DNA from: Carcinoscorpius rotundicauda
Lineage: Eukaryota; Arthropoda; Merostomata; Xiphosura; Limulidae
NCBI GenBank assembly: GCA_011833715.1
Contig: CM022391.1
Span: 169,179,601 to 169,243,600, forward strand
Direction of reading: 5' to 3'
Length of the DNA stretch: 64,000 nucleotides
Each line of letters opens with the position of its first letter. Positions within the stretch are counted from its first letter, which is position 1. The translations under genes and the position numbers were made by a program. Below, one piece after another: positions 46,939-58,315 of this stretch. The notes beneath the pieces were generated by a model. It was not told where the DNA came from and searched no databases. It saw only the letters and a list, made by a program, of their open reading frames with translations.

Positions 46939-46998
46939 CATCTACAGGTTGATCACCGTACGACGAAAAACTTGTATTAAGAATTAATGAGGCGAAGC

Positions 46999-47241
46999 TG
47001 TTTGTTGTTAAGCACAATGTTACACGAGGGCTATCTGTGCTAACAGTCCCTAATTTGGCAATGTAAGACAAGAGGAAAGGCATCACCTGAGCTTTTCTTT
47101 TACCATCGAATAGTGAGATTGACTGTCATATTATAACGCCTCCATGTCTGAAAGAGTGAGCATATGTAGTGCAAGTGGGATTCGAACCCGCGATCCTCAG
47201 ATTACGAGTCAAGCGCCCTAACCACCTGCCCATTCCAGGCC
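46999..47241 (-). mobile_element. family A SINE
   Basis: Inverted, with a small body deletion; GGGATTCGAACCCGCGATCC head. Confidence 0.85.
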
Positions 47242-47244
47242 CTA

Positions 47245-48045
47245 GTAAATTTGTTGATAACTGTAACAATGCAACTCGTTGAGTATATCGCCAAAAAATA
47301 CCCAGTGAACAATTATATATAATAAAACACTAGGATATATGCTTCCGTGACTTCCGGTTTTATATTACTTCAACGTTCACTCTTCAGAATCTTAATTTTA
47401 CTGCGAATTTATAACATAAACATTCTAATGCAATTTTCAATTAAACATGGATGAGTTAAATGCATATATTCTCCGGACATAAAAAAATGTTTCTCGAAAA
47501 TTATTACATTTTTTAACCGCCAGTTTAAATAGACAGAGAGGGGAGTGCAGAAGTCGCTGTAAAGTCCGTTTAATGTGTGAAACCATAGAAATTAAGATTT
47601 ACAAAATGAACGATAGAATAAGTAAAAAGTATTGAATTACGAAAGGTAAGGGAATAAGTTACATTTCTATAATAATAAAAGAAAGTGTAATTAGAATAAG
47701 ATTTCAATTAATTTTAGTGTTTGTACATTTGGAAAATATATATGTGTTTAAATCAGTTTATTTACGTTTAGTTCAATTACAGTATTTATTTTTTTTATAT
47801 ATAAATTATCAATAAAATTATATTCTAAAGAGTGACCTTTTAAGCCACGAAATCGGTTGAAGAAATTCGTAAAGAGAGAATATGGGGTAGAGTATAACAT
47901 CCTAATATTTTCCACACGTGAGATTTATTTGTGTTTGGTTTTATATATGTGTGTGTATTATTCGTACCTACTTACAGAAAGTTAAGGGTTCAATGTAAGA
48001 ATGTACTTCTTTTCTTTAAGCCCTGCCATACGTCTTCAGCAGTAT
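47245..48045. other. opa intron, AT-rich, no assigned element
   Basis: No repeat family recognised. Confidence 0.5.
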
Positions 48046-48049
48046 AGAC

Positions 48050-48215
48050 AAAGCTCGATAAGTACTGTAAAAGTCTACTGCAGTTTAGAGTCAATTAGAT
48101 AAGCTCTGTCATACGTCTACAGTAGTTTAGAGTCAATTAGATAAGCTCTGTCATACGTCTACAGTAGTTTAAAGTCAATTAGGTAAGCTCTGTCACACGT
48201 CTACAGCTGTTTATA
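48050..48215. repeat. 42-bp minisatellite, about 4 copies
   Basis: ATAAGCTCTGTCATACGTCT ... AGTTTAGAGTCAATTAG, with starts at 48099 and 48141. Confidence 0.88.
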
Positions 48216-48721
48216 CGTAATTATCTGCACACGTGTGTTTAGAATACTTGCACGGATAAAACCTCTTTTGTTTAGAACAGTTAAATTTCCTTTCAATATG
48301 TCCAGCCATGTGGGCCTGCAACTGTTTACTTATACACATGTAGTTAGATCTTATGCTGCATATTTATCACTGTAAATCCATACATTCCCTGTTGTTGTTA
48401 AACGGATACAATCCCAATGGCTTCTAACGGTCCATTACAATTGCCCATCTCTAATATTCTTCTATCCGTCAGATTTGCGCCATATTTGATCTCTCAACTC
48501 CGCCTACCCGTGTTTACACCTTCGCTTCACGGAGAACATGGAACTCACCTGACTAGTACGGCCAGCAACCATTACAAACGAAGTTATACACTGTTTATAT
48601 ATGCGGATAAAGACTCAAAGGTAACGTTGCCACTATACATATACGACGTAAAGTACGAAGGTACTTGCTTGAGGAACGAGTAGTGAATTAAAAAGGCACC
48701 CATAAAATTCCTAAACGTATT

Positions 48722-48893
48722 GTTATTGTGTGAGTTTGTGTGAATTTCGTGTAAACCTACTCGAGAGATATCTAGGCTAGTCGTCCCGGTGTAGAAGCAA
48801 TGCACTAGAAAGATCGCAACTAATCAGCTACTCTTCACCAATGAATAGTGGGATTGACTGTAATATCATAACGCCACCATGAATAGTCGAGTG
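48722..48893 (-). mobile_element. family A SINE, decayed and head-less
   Basis: TTCGTGTAAACCTACTCGAG and AATAGTGGGATTGACTG. Confidence 0.6.
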
Positions 48894-48899
48894 TTCTTA

Positions 48900-49515
48900 T
48901 CGCATATGGACTAATATTTAATGTTTGTATAGTAAATAAATAATCACTCGGAGAATATACACGTATAAAGTGGTTTTATGAGATCTGAAAGGAAAAAAAG
49001 ACGTTACAACATCCATTTCATATCTATTTAGACACTTAGATATTTTAGTATCCTTATACGTAGCTGTCAGATTACCCTCACACACATAAGAATCAGTATA
49101 TTAAAAGTGATTTCATTCAGTGATGTTGTTCAGTTATTTATCAACGTCAACTAACAGCTGCATTTAACCCTAGAATTACTGTTGTAGTTGATACAAATCC
49201 TGTCAGTATTTTATCCACATTTTCTAAGCTATTTATGCAATATATTGTTTATGTTTTCATGACTTTCTTGGCTACACCATCCCGAATAACAATCGAGTCA
49301 CAAAACATGTAAACAAAAATGCAACCACTGTGACAGCCAGTCCTTTTGATTACTGATGGTTGTTGTTATTGTTTCTAATGTATATTACATAAGAAATGAC
49401 TGTTTGGGGTATGGCCAGTTTTTCAGAGTAAGTGTTGTAGCAGGTAAAATCATAAAGTTATGCGTTATGTTGCAATATCAGGATCTCGCTGGTCAGATCA
49501 ACAAGCCCGTAAACT
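48900..49515. other. opa intron, no assigned element
   Basis: AT-rich; a scrap near 49320 (GTGACAGCCAGTCC) may be old SINE. Confidence 0.4.
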
Positions 49516-49518
49516 GCA

Positions 49519-49690
49519 GATTAAATTATACGCATAGAACATAGGTAATCTAAGGATTAAATTATAGACATAGAACATGGATGATTTGAGGATTAAATTA
49601 TAGACATAGAACACGAGTGATCTGAGGATTATGTTACAGACGTAGAACACGGTTGGTATGAAGATTGAATTATAGGACATAATATACGGG
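49519..49690. repeat. 36-bp minisatellite, about 5 copies
   Basis: GATTAAATTATAGACATAGA ... with starts at 49519, 49555 and 49591. Confidence 0.85.
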
Positions 49691-49737
49691 TGAACATGGA
49701 GCAGTTTTCTAAGACAGATAGCAGTTCCCACTTACGG

Positions 49738-49855
49738 CCCCCAGAATTCAACAGTAAGTCTGAGGGCTTACACTACTAAAATTCAGGTTTCGATACTCGT
49801 GACGGGCAAGCACAAATAGCTCATTGTGTGGCTTTGTACTTACAAACAAACAAAT
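49738..49855 (+). mobile_element. family B SINE
   Basis: CCCCCAGAATTCAACAGTAA head, CAGGTTTCGATACTCGTGAC and TGTGTGGCTTTGTACTTA tail; about 170 bp inside the donor end of the opa intron. Confidence 0.75.
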
Positions 49856-50025
49856 CCTACCTATGCTCTGCCTATGTGCAGTTTGATGACTCAGTTTTAA
49901 GATATTTTCATCACAGTCAATAATTAAGGGACGTGTGTTGAACTAAAACCAGTTTTATTACAATTTAATAGCAAATCAAAGACGAAAAACTATATATCTA
50001 ACTATATTTGGATTTCGAGGCTTAC

Positions 50026-50908
50026 CCGTGTGAGTTCTTTTGTGAATCTTGAGGTTTTCACCCCTGGCAAATACCTTCCCGCAGCCACTGAAAGGACAGG
50101 GAAAAGGCTTTTCCCCCGTATGGACCCGTATGTGGTTGATCAACTTGTACTTGGCTTTAAACGGACGCGACTCGCGGGCACAATCCTGCCAGAAACATGT
50201 ATGGTTAGAATACTCAGCGCTGCCAACGTGTTCTACCGTGATGTGAGACACTATATCGTGCATGGAATTAAACGTTTTGTTGCAAGGTTTTTTAGGACTT
50301 TGTTGTTTATGGTCTATCCACAGACACGTCATTTCCTGCTTTATTGACTGTCGCATGTACCTAAAGAAACTTCCTGCGCCGTGAGGAACCATGTTCATGG
50401 AACCATAGGTATCGGTCAGTTGATCAGTCCTCGAACTGGTAATTTGGTTAAATGTGTCTGGGTGTCCGTAAATATCCACTCTGGGCAACGATAACCTGAC
50501 TTGGCCGTTAATGTGTCCACTGTGGGGAGATGTTGAGTACTCCAAACCAGGAAAGAGCACATGCGTCGAAGAAGGATCTCCCGTGTGGTGAGACCCGTGG
50601 AGATTCGCTGAGGAGGATACGAACATCCCATGGTGCTCGGGCCTGTTGTTACTGGGTCTGTCGTGTGCAGCTAAAGTACTTGCCAAAGTCGGCATATGGT
50701 CTCTTCGGAGAAAAAAATCTCGTGCAGCGTAGCCGCTGACGTGCCCATGGTGATGAGAATGGGTGAGAGGTGCAGCGTAACCGTTAACCTGAGTTGGAAA
50801 TTGATGGTTTCCTTGCATGTGGGCTCTTGTCGATTCGCATGTCATAGAGTGCGGTGGGCTCAACTTAAGGGCACTCGCGTGGGCTGGGTCCATGAAGGGG
50901 TTTAACAT
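50026..50908 (-). CDS. opa: odd-paired/Zic transcription factor, coding exon 1 (N-terminus and zinc fingers 1-3)
   Basis: Encodes residues 1-294 plus the first base of codon 295. Zic proteins are nuclear C2H2 factors that bind G-rich sites; in arthropods opa acts in segmentation. Visible features: a His-rich stretch (about 46-56); AARDFFLRRD (61-70), matching the Zic-Opa conserved (ZOC) motif; FFRYMRQSIKQE (181-192), the conserved segment just before the fingers; finger 1 (C195, C209, then H222 and H227) with the long Cys-Cys spacing typical of Zic; finger 2 from C238; finger 3 (C271, C276, H289, H293) followed by THTG. The start is the first ATG, followed by MLNPFMDPA, which resembles the start of insect opa. 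The exon ends in phase 1 with ACG G before an intronic GTAAGC at 50020-50025. Zic family membership is near certain; the particular paralogue is not, since several arthropods carry more than one Zic gene. Confidence 0.95.
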
Positions 50909-51330
50909 TTTTGAGCTGTGGATTTCACTAAAAGATTGTAGCTACTTCATTTATAATCTATTTGTGCTCAAGATCCAAGTGAAATAGATGCGCGCGCGCG
51001 CGTGTGTGCCAGTTGCGTTTACTAGGAGCAGTACGGATTTCGGAATGTGAAACCATGTTTCATAATCGTATTACTGGATCTCGGCTGTCATGTTCTTAGT
51101 TCTGGTGCTCTGAATAAACGCCTCGGCTTTTGAAGCACGCGACAAGTCCTCGTGATTTGTTCACCTCTCAAACGGGCAGTTGATTCTCTACTAGGAGCAA
51201 AATAGGTGGAAGGGGGAGTTTTTCTTGAGACTAATTGGCTAATAGAGAACTTGTGGGCAGAACTTGAGTGACGTGGAAAAAATCAATAGCCTAACCCTAA
51301 ATCATCCTTAGATTTTCAGCTAGGCGTGGC
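50909..51330 (-). promoter_or_regulatory. opa: candidate opa 5' UTR and promoter region
   Basis: This segment upstream of the opa ATG is free of SINEs and visibly richer in G+C than the surrounding DNA. On the minus strand it holds a CCAAT box (at about 51233-51240, GCCAAT), a CRE-like CACGTCA (about 51268-51276), and the word ACTAGGAGCA twice on the plus strand (near 51020 and 51190). A CG/TG simple repeat lies at 50990-51008. No start site or TATA box can be fixed; a 5' non-coding exon is possible. Confidence 0.35.
50990..51008. repeat. (CG)n/(TG)n simple repeat
   Basis: Alternating purine-pyrimidine run GCGCGCGCGCGCGTGTGTG just upstream of the opa start codon; such runs can adopt Z-DNA. 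Confidence 0.9.
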
Positions 51331-51334
51331 TGAA

Positions 51335-52110
51335 GTTGTTAATGGTCAGATAACATTGTAGTTGAGTTGCCCTTCAGCCAAGCTGGAAGGCGCTGTTATA
51401 TTAACTACTGATTCTTCTCAATGCTCCTGTCAAACTATCCTAGTATTTTTCTAACAGAAGCATTTAGTTCTAAGATAAACAACTCATTTGATAGCATATC
51501 ATTAAACTAGTATTTTGTTTAGATACGTATATGTTTTACTGTAATTCCAAAACTCCAGACTGTAACCTCTTTAGGTATTGGTATCTTCCGTTATTTATTG
51601 TTTTAGAAACGTATATCTTTATTTAGTCTATGCTAATGAAAATTAAACAGTATTTACAAAAGTTTTAATATGATTCTCAGCTTCTTACTGTTATGGCTTA
51701 ATATTTGTGTTAATCACAAACTCAAAGCAAATGAAAGCTTTTTTCATACATTTGTGTCTGTTTTGAATATATTCTTAAGCCTTATTGTAAATATATTTCT
51801 GTGAGACGACCCGACTGTTTTGAAAGCATACTTTTGAATATTTTAGACAAATTGCTTTCATTGTTGCTGATGTCCATTAACGTAGTAAATAAAACCATTT
51901 TACAAGTAGAAAGACAGTTTTATCTCAATTTGTTGTGATTTTAAAAAAATAATTGTATTAAACGAGTTTCTAAAGTAATCGTTTGTTAGCTAGTCGTTGG
52001 GTGTTTTCATCTGGGTTATCAAGTGAGATTTTAACAAAACATTTTATTTGTATCTGAAATAATTATTTTTACTGGAACGTGCATTTTTAACTTAACTATG
52101 TATGTTTATC
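51335..52110. other. AT-rich DNA upstream of opa, no assigned feature
   Basis: No ORF or repeat recognised. Confidence 0.5.
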
Positions 52111-52114
52111 AGCA

Positions 52115-52232
52115 GCGTCTACGGGTAGCTCAGAAGCAAGTTTCAGCGCTTTTAACGCTAAAATTTGGGATTCAATCTTTGCCGTGGACAAAGCTTTAAT
52201 AACCCATTGCATAGCGTATTGCACTAAAACAC
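52115..52232 (+). mobile_element. family B SINE, diverged
   Basis: ACGGGTAGCTCAGAAGCAAG head and AACCCATTGCATAGC tail. Confidence 0.55.
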
Positions 52233-52451
52233 ACACATAGTTTTACGCTACTGTTGACATGCATAAGGAGTATCAGATTTCAGGAGGAATGTCTTGCTGT
52301 GTATCCAAACCATAGATCAAACTGCATTCAAAACCATCACGTACTAATAACACTGTCAGCCCTCGGTGCTAAGTTTAACGTCTGGTTCACAGTGATATAC
52401 ATTTGATTAGAGCTACATATTACTGTACGTTGTTCGTTAAGATGGATGACG

Positions 52452-52578
52452 TTTTTTTCTTTATTTGAAATTAAGCACAGAGCTACACAATGGGTTATTT
52501 GTGCTTTGCCAATACGGGTATCGAAACCCGGTTTATAGTTGTAAGTCCGCAGACATCCAGCTTTATCACTGAGTGGCT
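52452..52578 (-). mobile_element. family B SINE
   Basis: ATTAAGCACAGAGCTACACA and GGGTATCGAAACCCGG; head CACTGAGTGGC. Confidence 0.8.
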
Positions 52579-52579
52579 C

Positions 52580-53700
52580 ATCGATGTTAATCTACGTACC
52601 AGTATTTTTTGACGTAGTGCATTCGAAAAACATTTGTAAACGAAGTCAATATGTGTTTATGTGACGTGAAGACTGCACATCTTTCCATATATCTAGTTTT
52701 CATAAGCAGTTATTAATATAACACAAAATCTAAGAGTTAGCGTTACGACCGTACTCGCTGGGCCACCAGATAGCTCTTTGGAATAATACGTATACATGTA
52801 ATTTACCATAACACCATCTTATGCTGTAGTTTTGTTGAGGGTCCTTCTATCAAGTTCAACTAAAAAAATGGATTATGAAAGGATCAGTGGTGTGAGAAAG
52901 TGGGGAGATCTTGAAATATAACTTGATTTCACGAATCAAGGAGCTCGTAAAACACTCAGAAATATTAGATATACAGATATTAAAGTATTGATGCTACTTG
53001 AAAACGTAACAAAAGGATTTGAGGTGTGCTGGATGATATCAAGCACAATACGTGTTAACATATTCTCACCTGTATTTTAACTTGGTGAGTTACACTGCAC
53101 GTGACTAGACAAACCATCGTACCATCGTCAGCATGAGAACTAGGCCATGTTCCGGTAGGATATCGTGTGTGACGTTAACATTAATGGTTGTGAACGTAAC
53201 AGACAACAAACAAACAGTGAGAGTTTGTGAGGGAAACAGACAATGTGTCGTCAAATAGGTTGCTTAATGTATCGGTTGTAAATACAGTAATCGCTAGTTG
53301 GCCAGGTTGACGAAGTTTTCAGGCTACAGTTTTGTTAAATGTAGTTATTAATGAAGGGTTCAGTTCAAAGAATATAGCTTTAGTTTGTATAAAGGCTGTG
53401 ATAACAGAAGTGTTTAGTGTTTTCCACAACCATATTGTTCATCGCTTAAGTCTAGGTTGGTCGCCATATTTGTTTGCGATAGCTTGATAGGTTAGCACTC
53501 AAGACTTCGTTCGCGAATGTTAAGACCGTGAGTTGTGTGGAACGATTATCTCGCAGAATGTTAGCAAACGTAACGTCACTGGAACGTAGCCCTGCTTTTG
53601 TGATTATTTAGTTTTAGGAAGAAAAACGTAAGTACCAGTACCATAACAAATGTCCTGTATCTAGTCAGGCGTTAATGTTATCACTGTACTCTATTTTACA
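52580..53700. other. no assigned feature
   Basis: Less AT-rich than average around 53090-53600, but no ORF, SINE or tandem repeat can be supported. Confidence 0.45.
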
Positions 53701-54325
53701 TCCACAACAAGCACCGTCTTGTTCCTAATACAGTTACAGCAAGCAAATACCGTGTTTTGTTCTCTATATGACTTCAGCAATCACGGTATTGGGTTCCTTA
53801 TGTATAAACATCAAGCATTAACCCGAAATTTGCTCTTTATGATAAAAAAAAATCGTGTCTTGTTCTTTATTTATCCACAGGAATCACTAGCCTTGTTCTT
53901 TATTAAGCTGCAACAAACCATGTTTTGTTCGTTACATACCAACCCACAGGATACACACCGTCTTGTTCTTTGTAATTACACAGCAAATAATGTGACTTGT
54001 TTTTATACAGCTGCAATAAACACTGCCTTGTTCGTTATACATCTGAGTCTCGTTATTTGTACTTATGTACAGTATGTCTTGTTATTTATACCAAAAAAAA
54101 CAAAAAAGCTACAACCAACACTGCCTGTTTCGTTATACGTTTACAGGAAACACACTGTCTTGTTCGTTGTACTCACACAGTCAAAAATGTGTCTTGTTCA
54201 TTACAAAAAAAGCTACAACCAACATTATCTTTTTCGTTATTCATCTACAGGAAGTACAATGTATCGTTCTTTGTACTTACACAGCAAACTATATGTCTTC
54301 TTGTTTATGCAGCTAAAGCACACAC
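53700..54325. repeat. degenerate 32-38-bp tandem repeat, about 17 copies
   Basis: The word GTCTTGTTCTTT or near variants recurs at about 53717, 53857, 53962, 54028, 54158 and 54192, each followed by a TACA-CAGCAA-like stretch. Plus-strand ORFs of 207, 120 and 83 codons in different frames are all by-products of stop-poor repeats; none resembles a known protein. Confidence 0.75.
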
Positions 54326-54489
54326 TTTGTCCTGCCATTTAGACATTTCTATATGGTGATACAAGTTGTTTCCTCAGCTGACAGTAAAGCGGTGTTGTGT
54401 ATATCCTGAAGTTACTACTAACTCTTGTTATTTATGTTTAAGTTGTTTCCTTACAAATCTTCAGATAAAGCTACTATCAAATGTTCTTC

Positions 54490-54600
54490 TTCGAATATTC
54501 TGATTTGATATATTGGCTAGATTATCCTTTAAGTACACCTATAAATATCTATTGACAATTTCTCTTCTAGATTATCCACTAAATAAGCCTTATGTTGTGT
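54490..54600. repeat. dispersed 60-bp repeat, cluster 1
   Basis: TAGATTATCCACTAAATAAG and CCTATAAATATCTATTGAC; related to 56550-56790. Confidence 0.6.
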
Positions 54601-55020
54601 CCTTTAATTATTGTCATTTAATTAAAATGACCTGAATGTGTGTACATCATCAGGTGAAGTGTTCACACCTCATTGCACATTCTTTAAATTGACATAAATC
54701 TATACATTTTTTGACATTTTGGTATCATGTTTGATGTGATGACCAAGTTACAAATATACGCATGGTGTATTATGTTATTACACCAAACTGTTATTGGTGA
54801 CAAACTCGTACAACTCTGTACACCTACCTGAGTTTCCAAAGGATGATAAGTTGTTACAACGCTGTACATTCGCATAGCTTTTCTATGGAAATAGGTACTG
54901 AAATAACATCACACAGTTAATTCACATGAACTTGTAGAAACTTTACCTTGAATGTCGTTAACTTTGGTTGCTATGGTGAAGCCTTCTTTTCCCATTCTGC
55001 TCTTTTGTTATTTTATTCAT

Positions 55021-55112
55021 CGGCGGTTCAGCAGCGGTAAGTTTCTGGGCTTATAATGTAAAAATTGGGCTTCGATACAATTTTGTGTAGCTTGTGCTTT
55101 ACAACAGATAAT
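55021..55112 (+). mobile_element. family B SINE, partial
   Basis: GTTCAGCAGCGGTAAGTTTC and GGGCTTCGATACAATTTTG. Confidence 0.55.
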
Positions 55113-55114
55113 GA

Positions 55115-56545
55115 ACATCGAGTTTTGTTATTTAATATTGACTATTCAAAGTTACACAGTAATTGTTCGACTGTCTCGCTATATGTTGTTTAGTTATTAC
55201 TTTTCCCTTTTCTTCTCTCACGTTTGAAAATATTCCACCTCCTTATGTACTAAAACTGGTGCGTTCCAGTAAGAAGGATTCCGTGTGATTTTCACCGTGA
55301 TGTAAGTAGCTGTACAAAAGTTGCTAAAATGGTGTTATAGTAAATACTGACACCACAATATACATCTTAAATATCCCCCTTTCGGTCTTCAGTACAAATG
55401 TTTATTTATTGTTCGCTAACTTATAATGTTTTGTAAGAAATCTCCCAAGGAATTTTAATTTTAATTCACGTTCATAAATTCGTCATTTCAGTTACTTCCT
55501 TTAAAAAATCCCCTTTTCCTAAGGGCGAAAAGATTACCTAGTTTTTGTTGAAACACAAACCATCAAGGTAGTTTAGTTGTAGTTTGCAAAGACTTTTTCT
55601 ACGAAATGGGAATAGTTGTTTAAGTAAAAATGGAAGTCTGCATTATGGCGTTATATATGTCAGTTGCAGTGAAAAATTATATCACCAGAATTCAGAATAA
55701 AAACCAAGAAATACACAGAAAATAGGTATTTAGTATCGTGTATAATATACAAAAATGCTCATAATACTTTAAATGTGAAAATAAACGTTTAACAAGCAAG
55801 AAACTGTTGATCACATTAAAAATTCTGGTCTACTGTTGATATGGCATAAACAGCTAATTGCACTGGCTTGCAATGGTTTTATTGTCTCGAACTTTCGCTC
55901 AACAGTAATTCCTGTACGCTCAATCCGAAAATCCATTTTTCTCCATCACGTACAGTTTTTTTCACAAAACGTGTGGTGTAATTTTTCATAAGTGAATCCT
56001 TTTCATTAAAATTGGGTCACTTTTTGCCATGCTTAAAATGTTGTCAACCACAGGCTATAGATTTCTCTAGACTGATCGCGACTTGACGATCTTATTGATC
56101 GTTTTAGAATCCGCGAGAAACACTCTGCTAGTATATAAACGATTAACAAGCCGCATGGCGAGTCATTTCAAGATAGTAGTTGTATGTACGTACACTTTGA
56201 TATTATTTTGTTTTTCTAATATAATTTTTTTCTTCGTTATTACAGCAAGAAGCTGTGTAAGTGAGCCAAACATATTCTGGTAAATTTGTTGTCAATTGAT
56301 CTAAGTAATTTGTTTTAGCTTTGTTAAATATCTTAATGTGATGAGAAAAATAATATTATTTTCAAAATATGCGTAGCGGAATTATGGAAAATTCGTTATT
56401 AAAACCAAAAAAACTTTTATGACGTTTAAATTGGTTGGCCTGTATTATCAATAGATATTTGTAACAGCTCAAAAATTACATTTGTAGCAATTAAAAAATA
56501 AAATGTTTTGCGAATACTGTACATACAAACATCAGTTGTTGGTGA
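55115..56545. other. AT-rich DNA, no assigned feature
   Basis: No exon or repeat recognised. Confidence 0.5.
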
Positions 56546-56549
56546 CTAT

Positions 56550-56790
56550 ACTATAAATATCTACCATCAACGTTTTCTCAGGATTATTTGCTAAATAAGC
56601 CTATACTGGAATAGCTCTACTTAAACCTATGATATCTGTTGTGAAATGTCAGTGTATATTCTGGATCATCTTTCGAGTAAGCCTATAATATCTATTTCTA
56701 AATCTATTTTGGATTACTTTTTCATGAACCTGTAAGTATCTATTGTCAATACCTATGCTGAGTTTTTATTTGAGTACACCGTCATTGTAG
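56550..56790. repeat. dispersed 60-bp repeat, cluster 2, about 4 degenerate units
   Basis: GGATTATTTGCTAAATAAGC, TCGAGTAAGCCTATAATATC and GTAAGTATCTATTGTCAATA are variants of the words at 54490-54600. Confidence 0.6.
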
Positions 56791-56966
56791 ACACTCAAAC
56801 AATGATGAAATAGCATTTTCTCCACAATCTTGTGTTTTTCTTTCCTCACGTTTATTTAAATATTTTTAATTTTATAACGAACACTGATTTCATATTTAAA
56901 ATTCTTTATTATATAACGCAAACTCTACATGTCATATTTTATATGAATCTTACTAAACATTTCCAG

Positions 56967-57025
56967 GTGAACTCAGATAGACTCGTAGCACACAAACGTA
57001 TACACACAGAGCGAGATATTTAAAG
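56967..57025 (+). other. candidate exon or relic encoding half of a C2H2 zinc finger
   Basis: Between an acceptor TTTCCAG (ending 56966) and a consensus donor AAAG|GTAAGA (57026) lie 59 bp reading VNSDRLVAHKRIHTERDI then TAA. The DRLVAHKRIHTE part matches the helix and linker of a C2H2 finger (xxHxRIHTxE). The Cys half is not upstream in frame, so either it is on another exon or this is a decayed fragment of a zinc-finger gene or retrocopy. It is on the opposite strand to opa and is not an opa finger. Confidence 0.3.
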
Positions 57026-57509
57026 GTAAGATTTCGGAGGTAATAAGTTTCTATTTCAATATCTTGTTATTAAGTTTTTGTTTCTACTAGTAAGAAACTT
57101 TCATTGAAAATTAATAGAAACTTACATTGTTGGGCGTATGTGACTCTCGTGACAGTGTTGTTATTATAGGAAAAAATATATAGAATAAGACAAAAAGTAG
57201 GCTTAGAAAATCACGTGCATTATGTGTTAGATGAAGAGGGTACGAAGAAATACGCAAGTAAAACAAGATAAGCTGTCGAGGAAATAGATCTATGTTAGAT
57301 CGAGAAGCCATGTTAAAATACGTAGGTAAAATTAGCTGATTCGTGTGTTAAATAGCAAGGGACTCAATGGTGAGTAAAGACGCAAACTTACTTTCTGCCT
57401 AGGGCGCTAGTTAAACTATCATTGGTGTAAAAACAAGATAATCTATCAGAAAATCACTCTATTTATATGTTATGTTAAAAGGCCATGGAAAAGTAGAAAA
57501 ATAATCGTA

Positions 57510-58025
57510 ACAGGTCATGGATAAATGAACAGGTAAGGCAAGATAAACTCTGACAACATTACACACATTACAACAAGATTTAAAATAATAGATAAATGTA
57601 CAGGTAAGACAACATAAACTCTGACAACATTACACACATTACAACAAGATTTAAAATAATAGATAAATGAACAGGTAAGGCAAGATAAACTCTGATAACA
57701 TTACACACATTACAACAAGATTTAAAATAATAGATAAATGAACAGGTAAGACAAGATAAACTGACAACATTACACACATTACAACAAGATTTAAAATAAT
57801 AGATAAATGAACAGGTAAGGCAAGATAAACTCTGATAACATTACACACATTACAACAAGATTTAAAATAATAGATAAATGTACAGGTAAGACAAGATAAA
57901 CTCTCGCAATATTACTTACATTACAGTAAGATTTAAAAAAGTAATGAATAAATGTACAAGTAAAACAAGATAAACTCTCACAATATTATTTACATTACAG
58001 CAAGATTTAAAAAGTAATGGATAAA
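57510..58025. repeat. 71-bp minisatellite, about 7 copies
   Basis: ATAAATGAACAGGTAAGGCA ... CACATTACAACAAGATTTAA; AGGTAAG at 57531, 57602, 57673 and 57744. Two overlapping minus-strand 65-codon ORFs are translations of the array. Confidence 0.92.
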
Positions 58026-58315
58026 CAAGCAATGAACGAAAAAATACGATTTTTGTAAATTTTAAATTCATATTAATAAGAAATTGACAAGAGTGTAAAG
58101 TCTGAGGCGATTATTAAATAACTGACACACTACCCCTGGTGTAATTTGTAAGCATTACTCTACATTACACCTTGTATCGTGATTTTATTCATAATGAATT
58201 TATTATTTTATGAAATTATCATTTTGTTGTAGAGAAAAACAAATGAAATTGTGAAAATACATTCAATAGCATTACAACACAACATTCCTTTCATATGTTA
58301 TTAAATTATAAGTTT

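Larger units (their letters stand above)
30082..50025 (-). other. opa: opa intron, 19,944 bp, phase 1
   Basis: Lies between the GT donor at 50024-50025 and the AG acceptor at 30082-30083. A CTAAG-type branch-point candidate sits about 25 bases before the acceptor. The intron holds family A and B SINEs on both strands, minisatellites at 38030, 41165, 44235, 48050 and 49519, a hammerhead-like motif at 40443-40475, and long AT-rich stretches. I see no alternative coding exon in it. Enhancers are plausible in an intron of this size in a developmental gene, but none can be shown from one sequence. Confidence 0.9.

Noticed and set aside
48417..48683. 88-codon ORF with ATG and fair context, inside the opa intron
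   Set aside because: No recognised family and no compositional contrast strong enough; kept only as a note.
50030..50905. Four plus-strand ORFs of 65-105 codons
   Set aside because: They are antisense shadows of opa exon 1, whose zinc-finger reading is unambiguous.
53719..54359. Three overlapping plus-strand ORFs of 207, 120 and 83 codons
   Set aside because: They lie in different frames of one degenerate 35-bp repeat that lacks stops; there is no common protein pattern or splice support.
57580..57848. Two similar 65-codon minus-strand ORFs with hydrophobic repeats
   Set aside because: They are the 71-bp minisatellite read in two frames, not membrane proteins.
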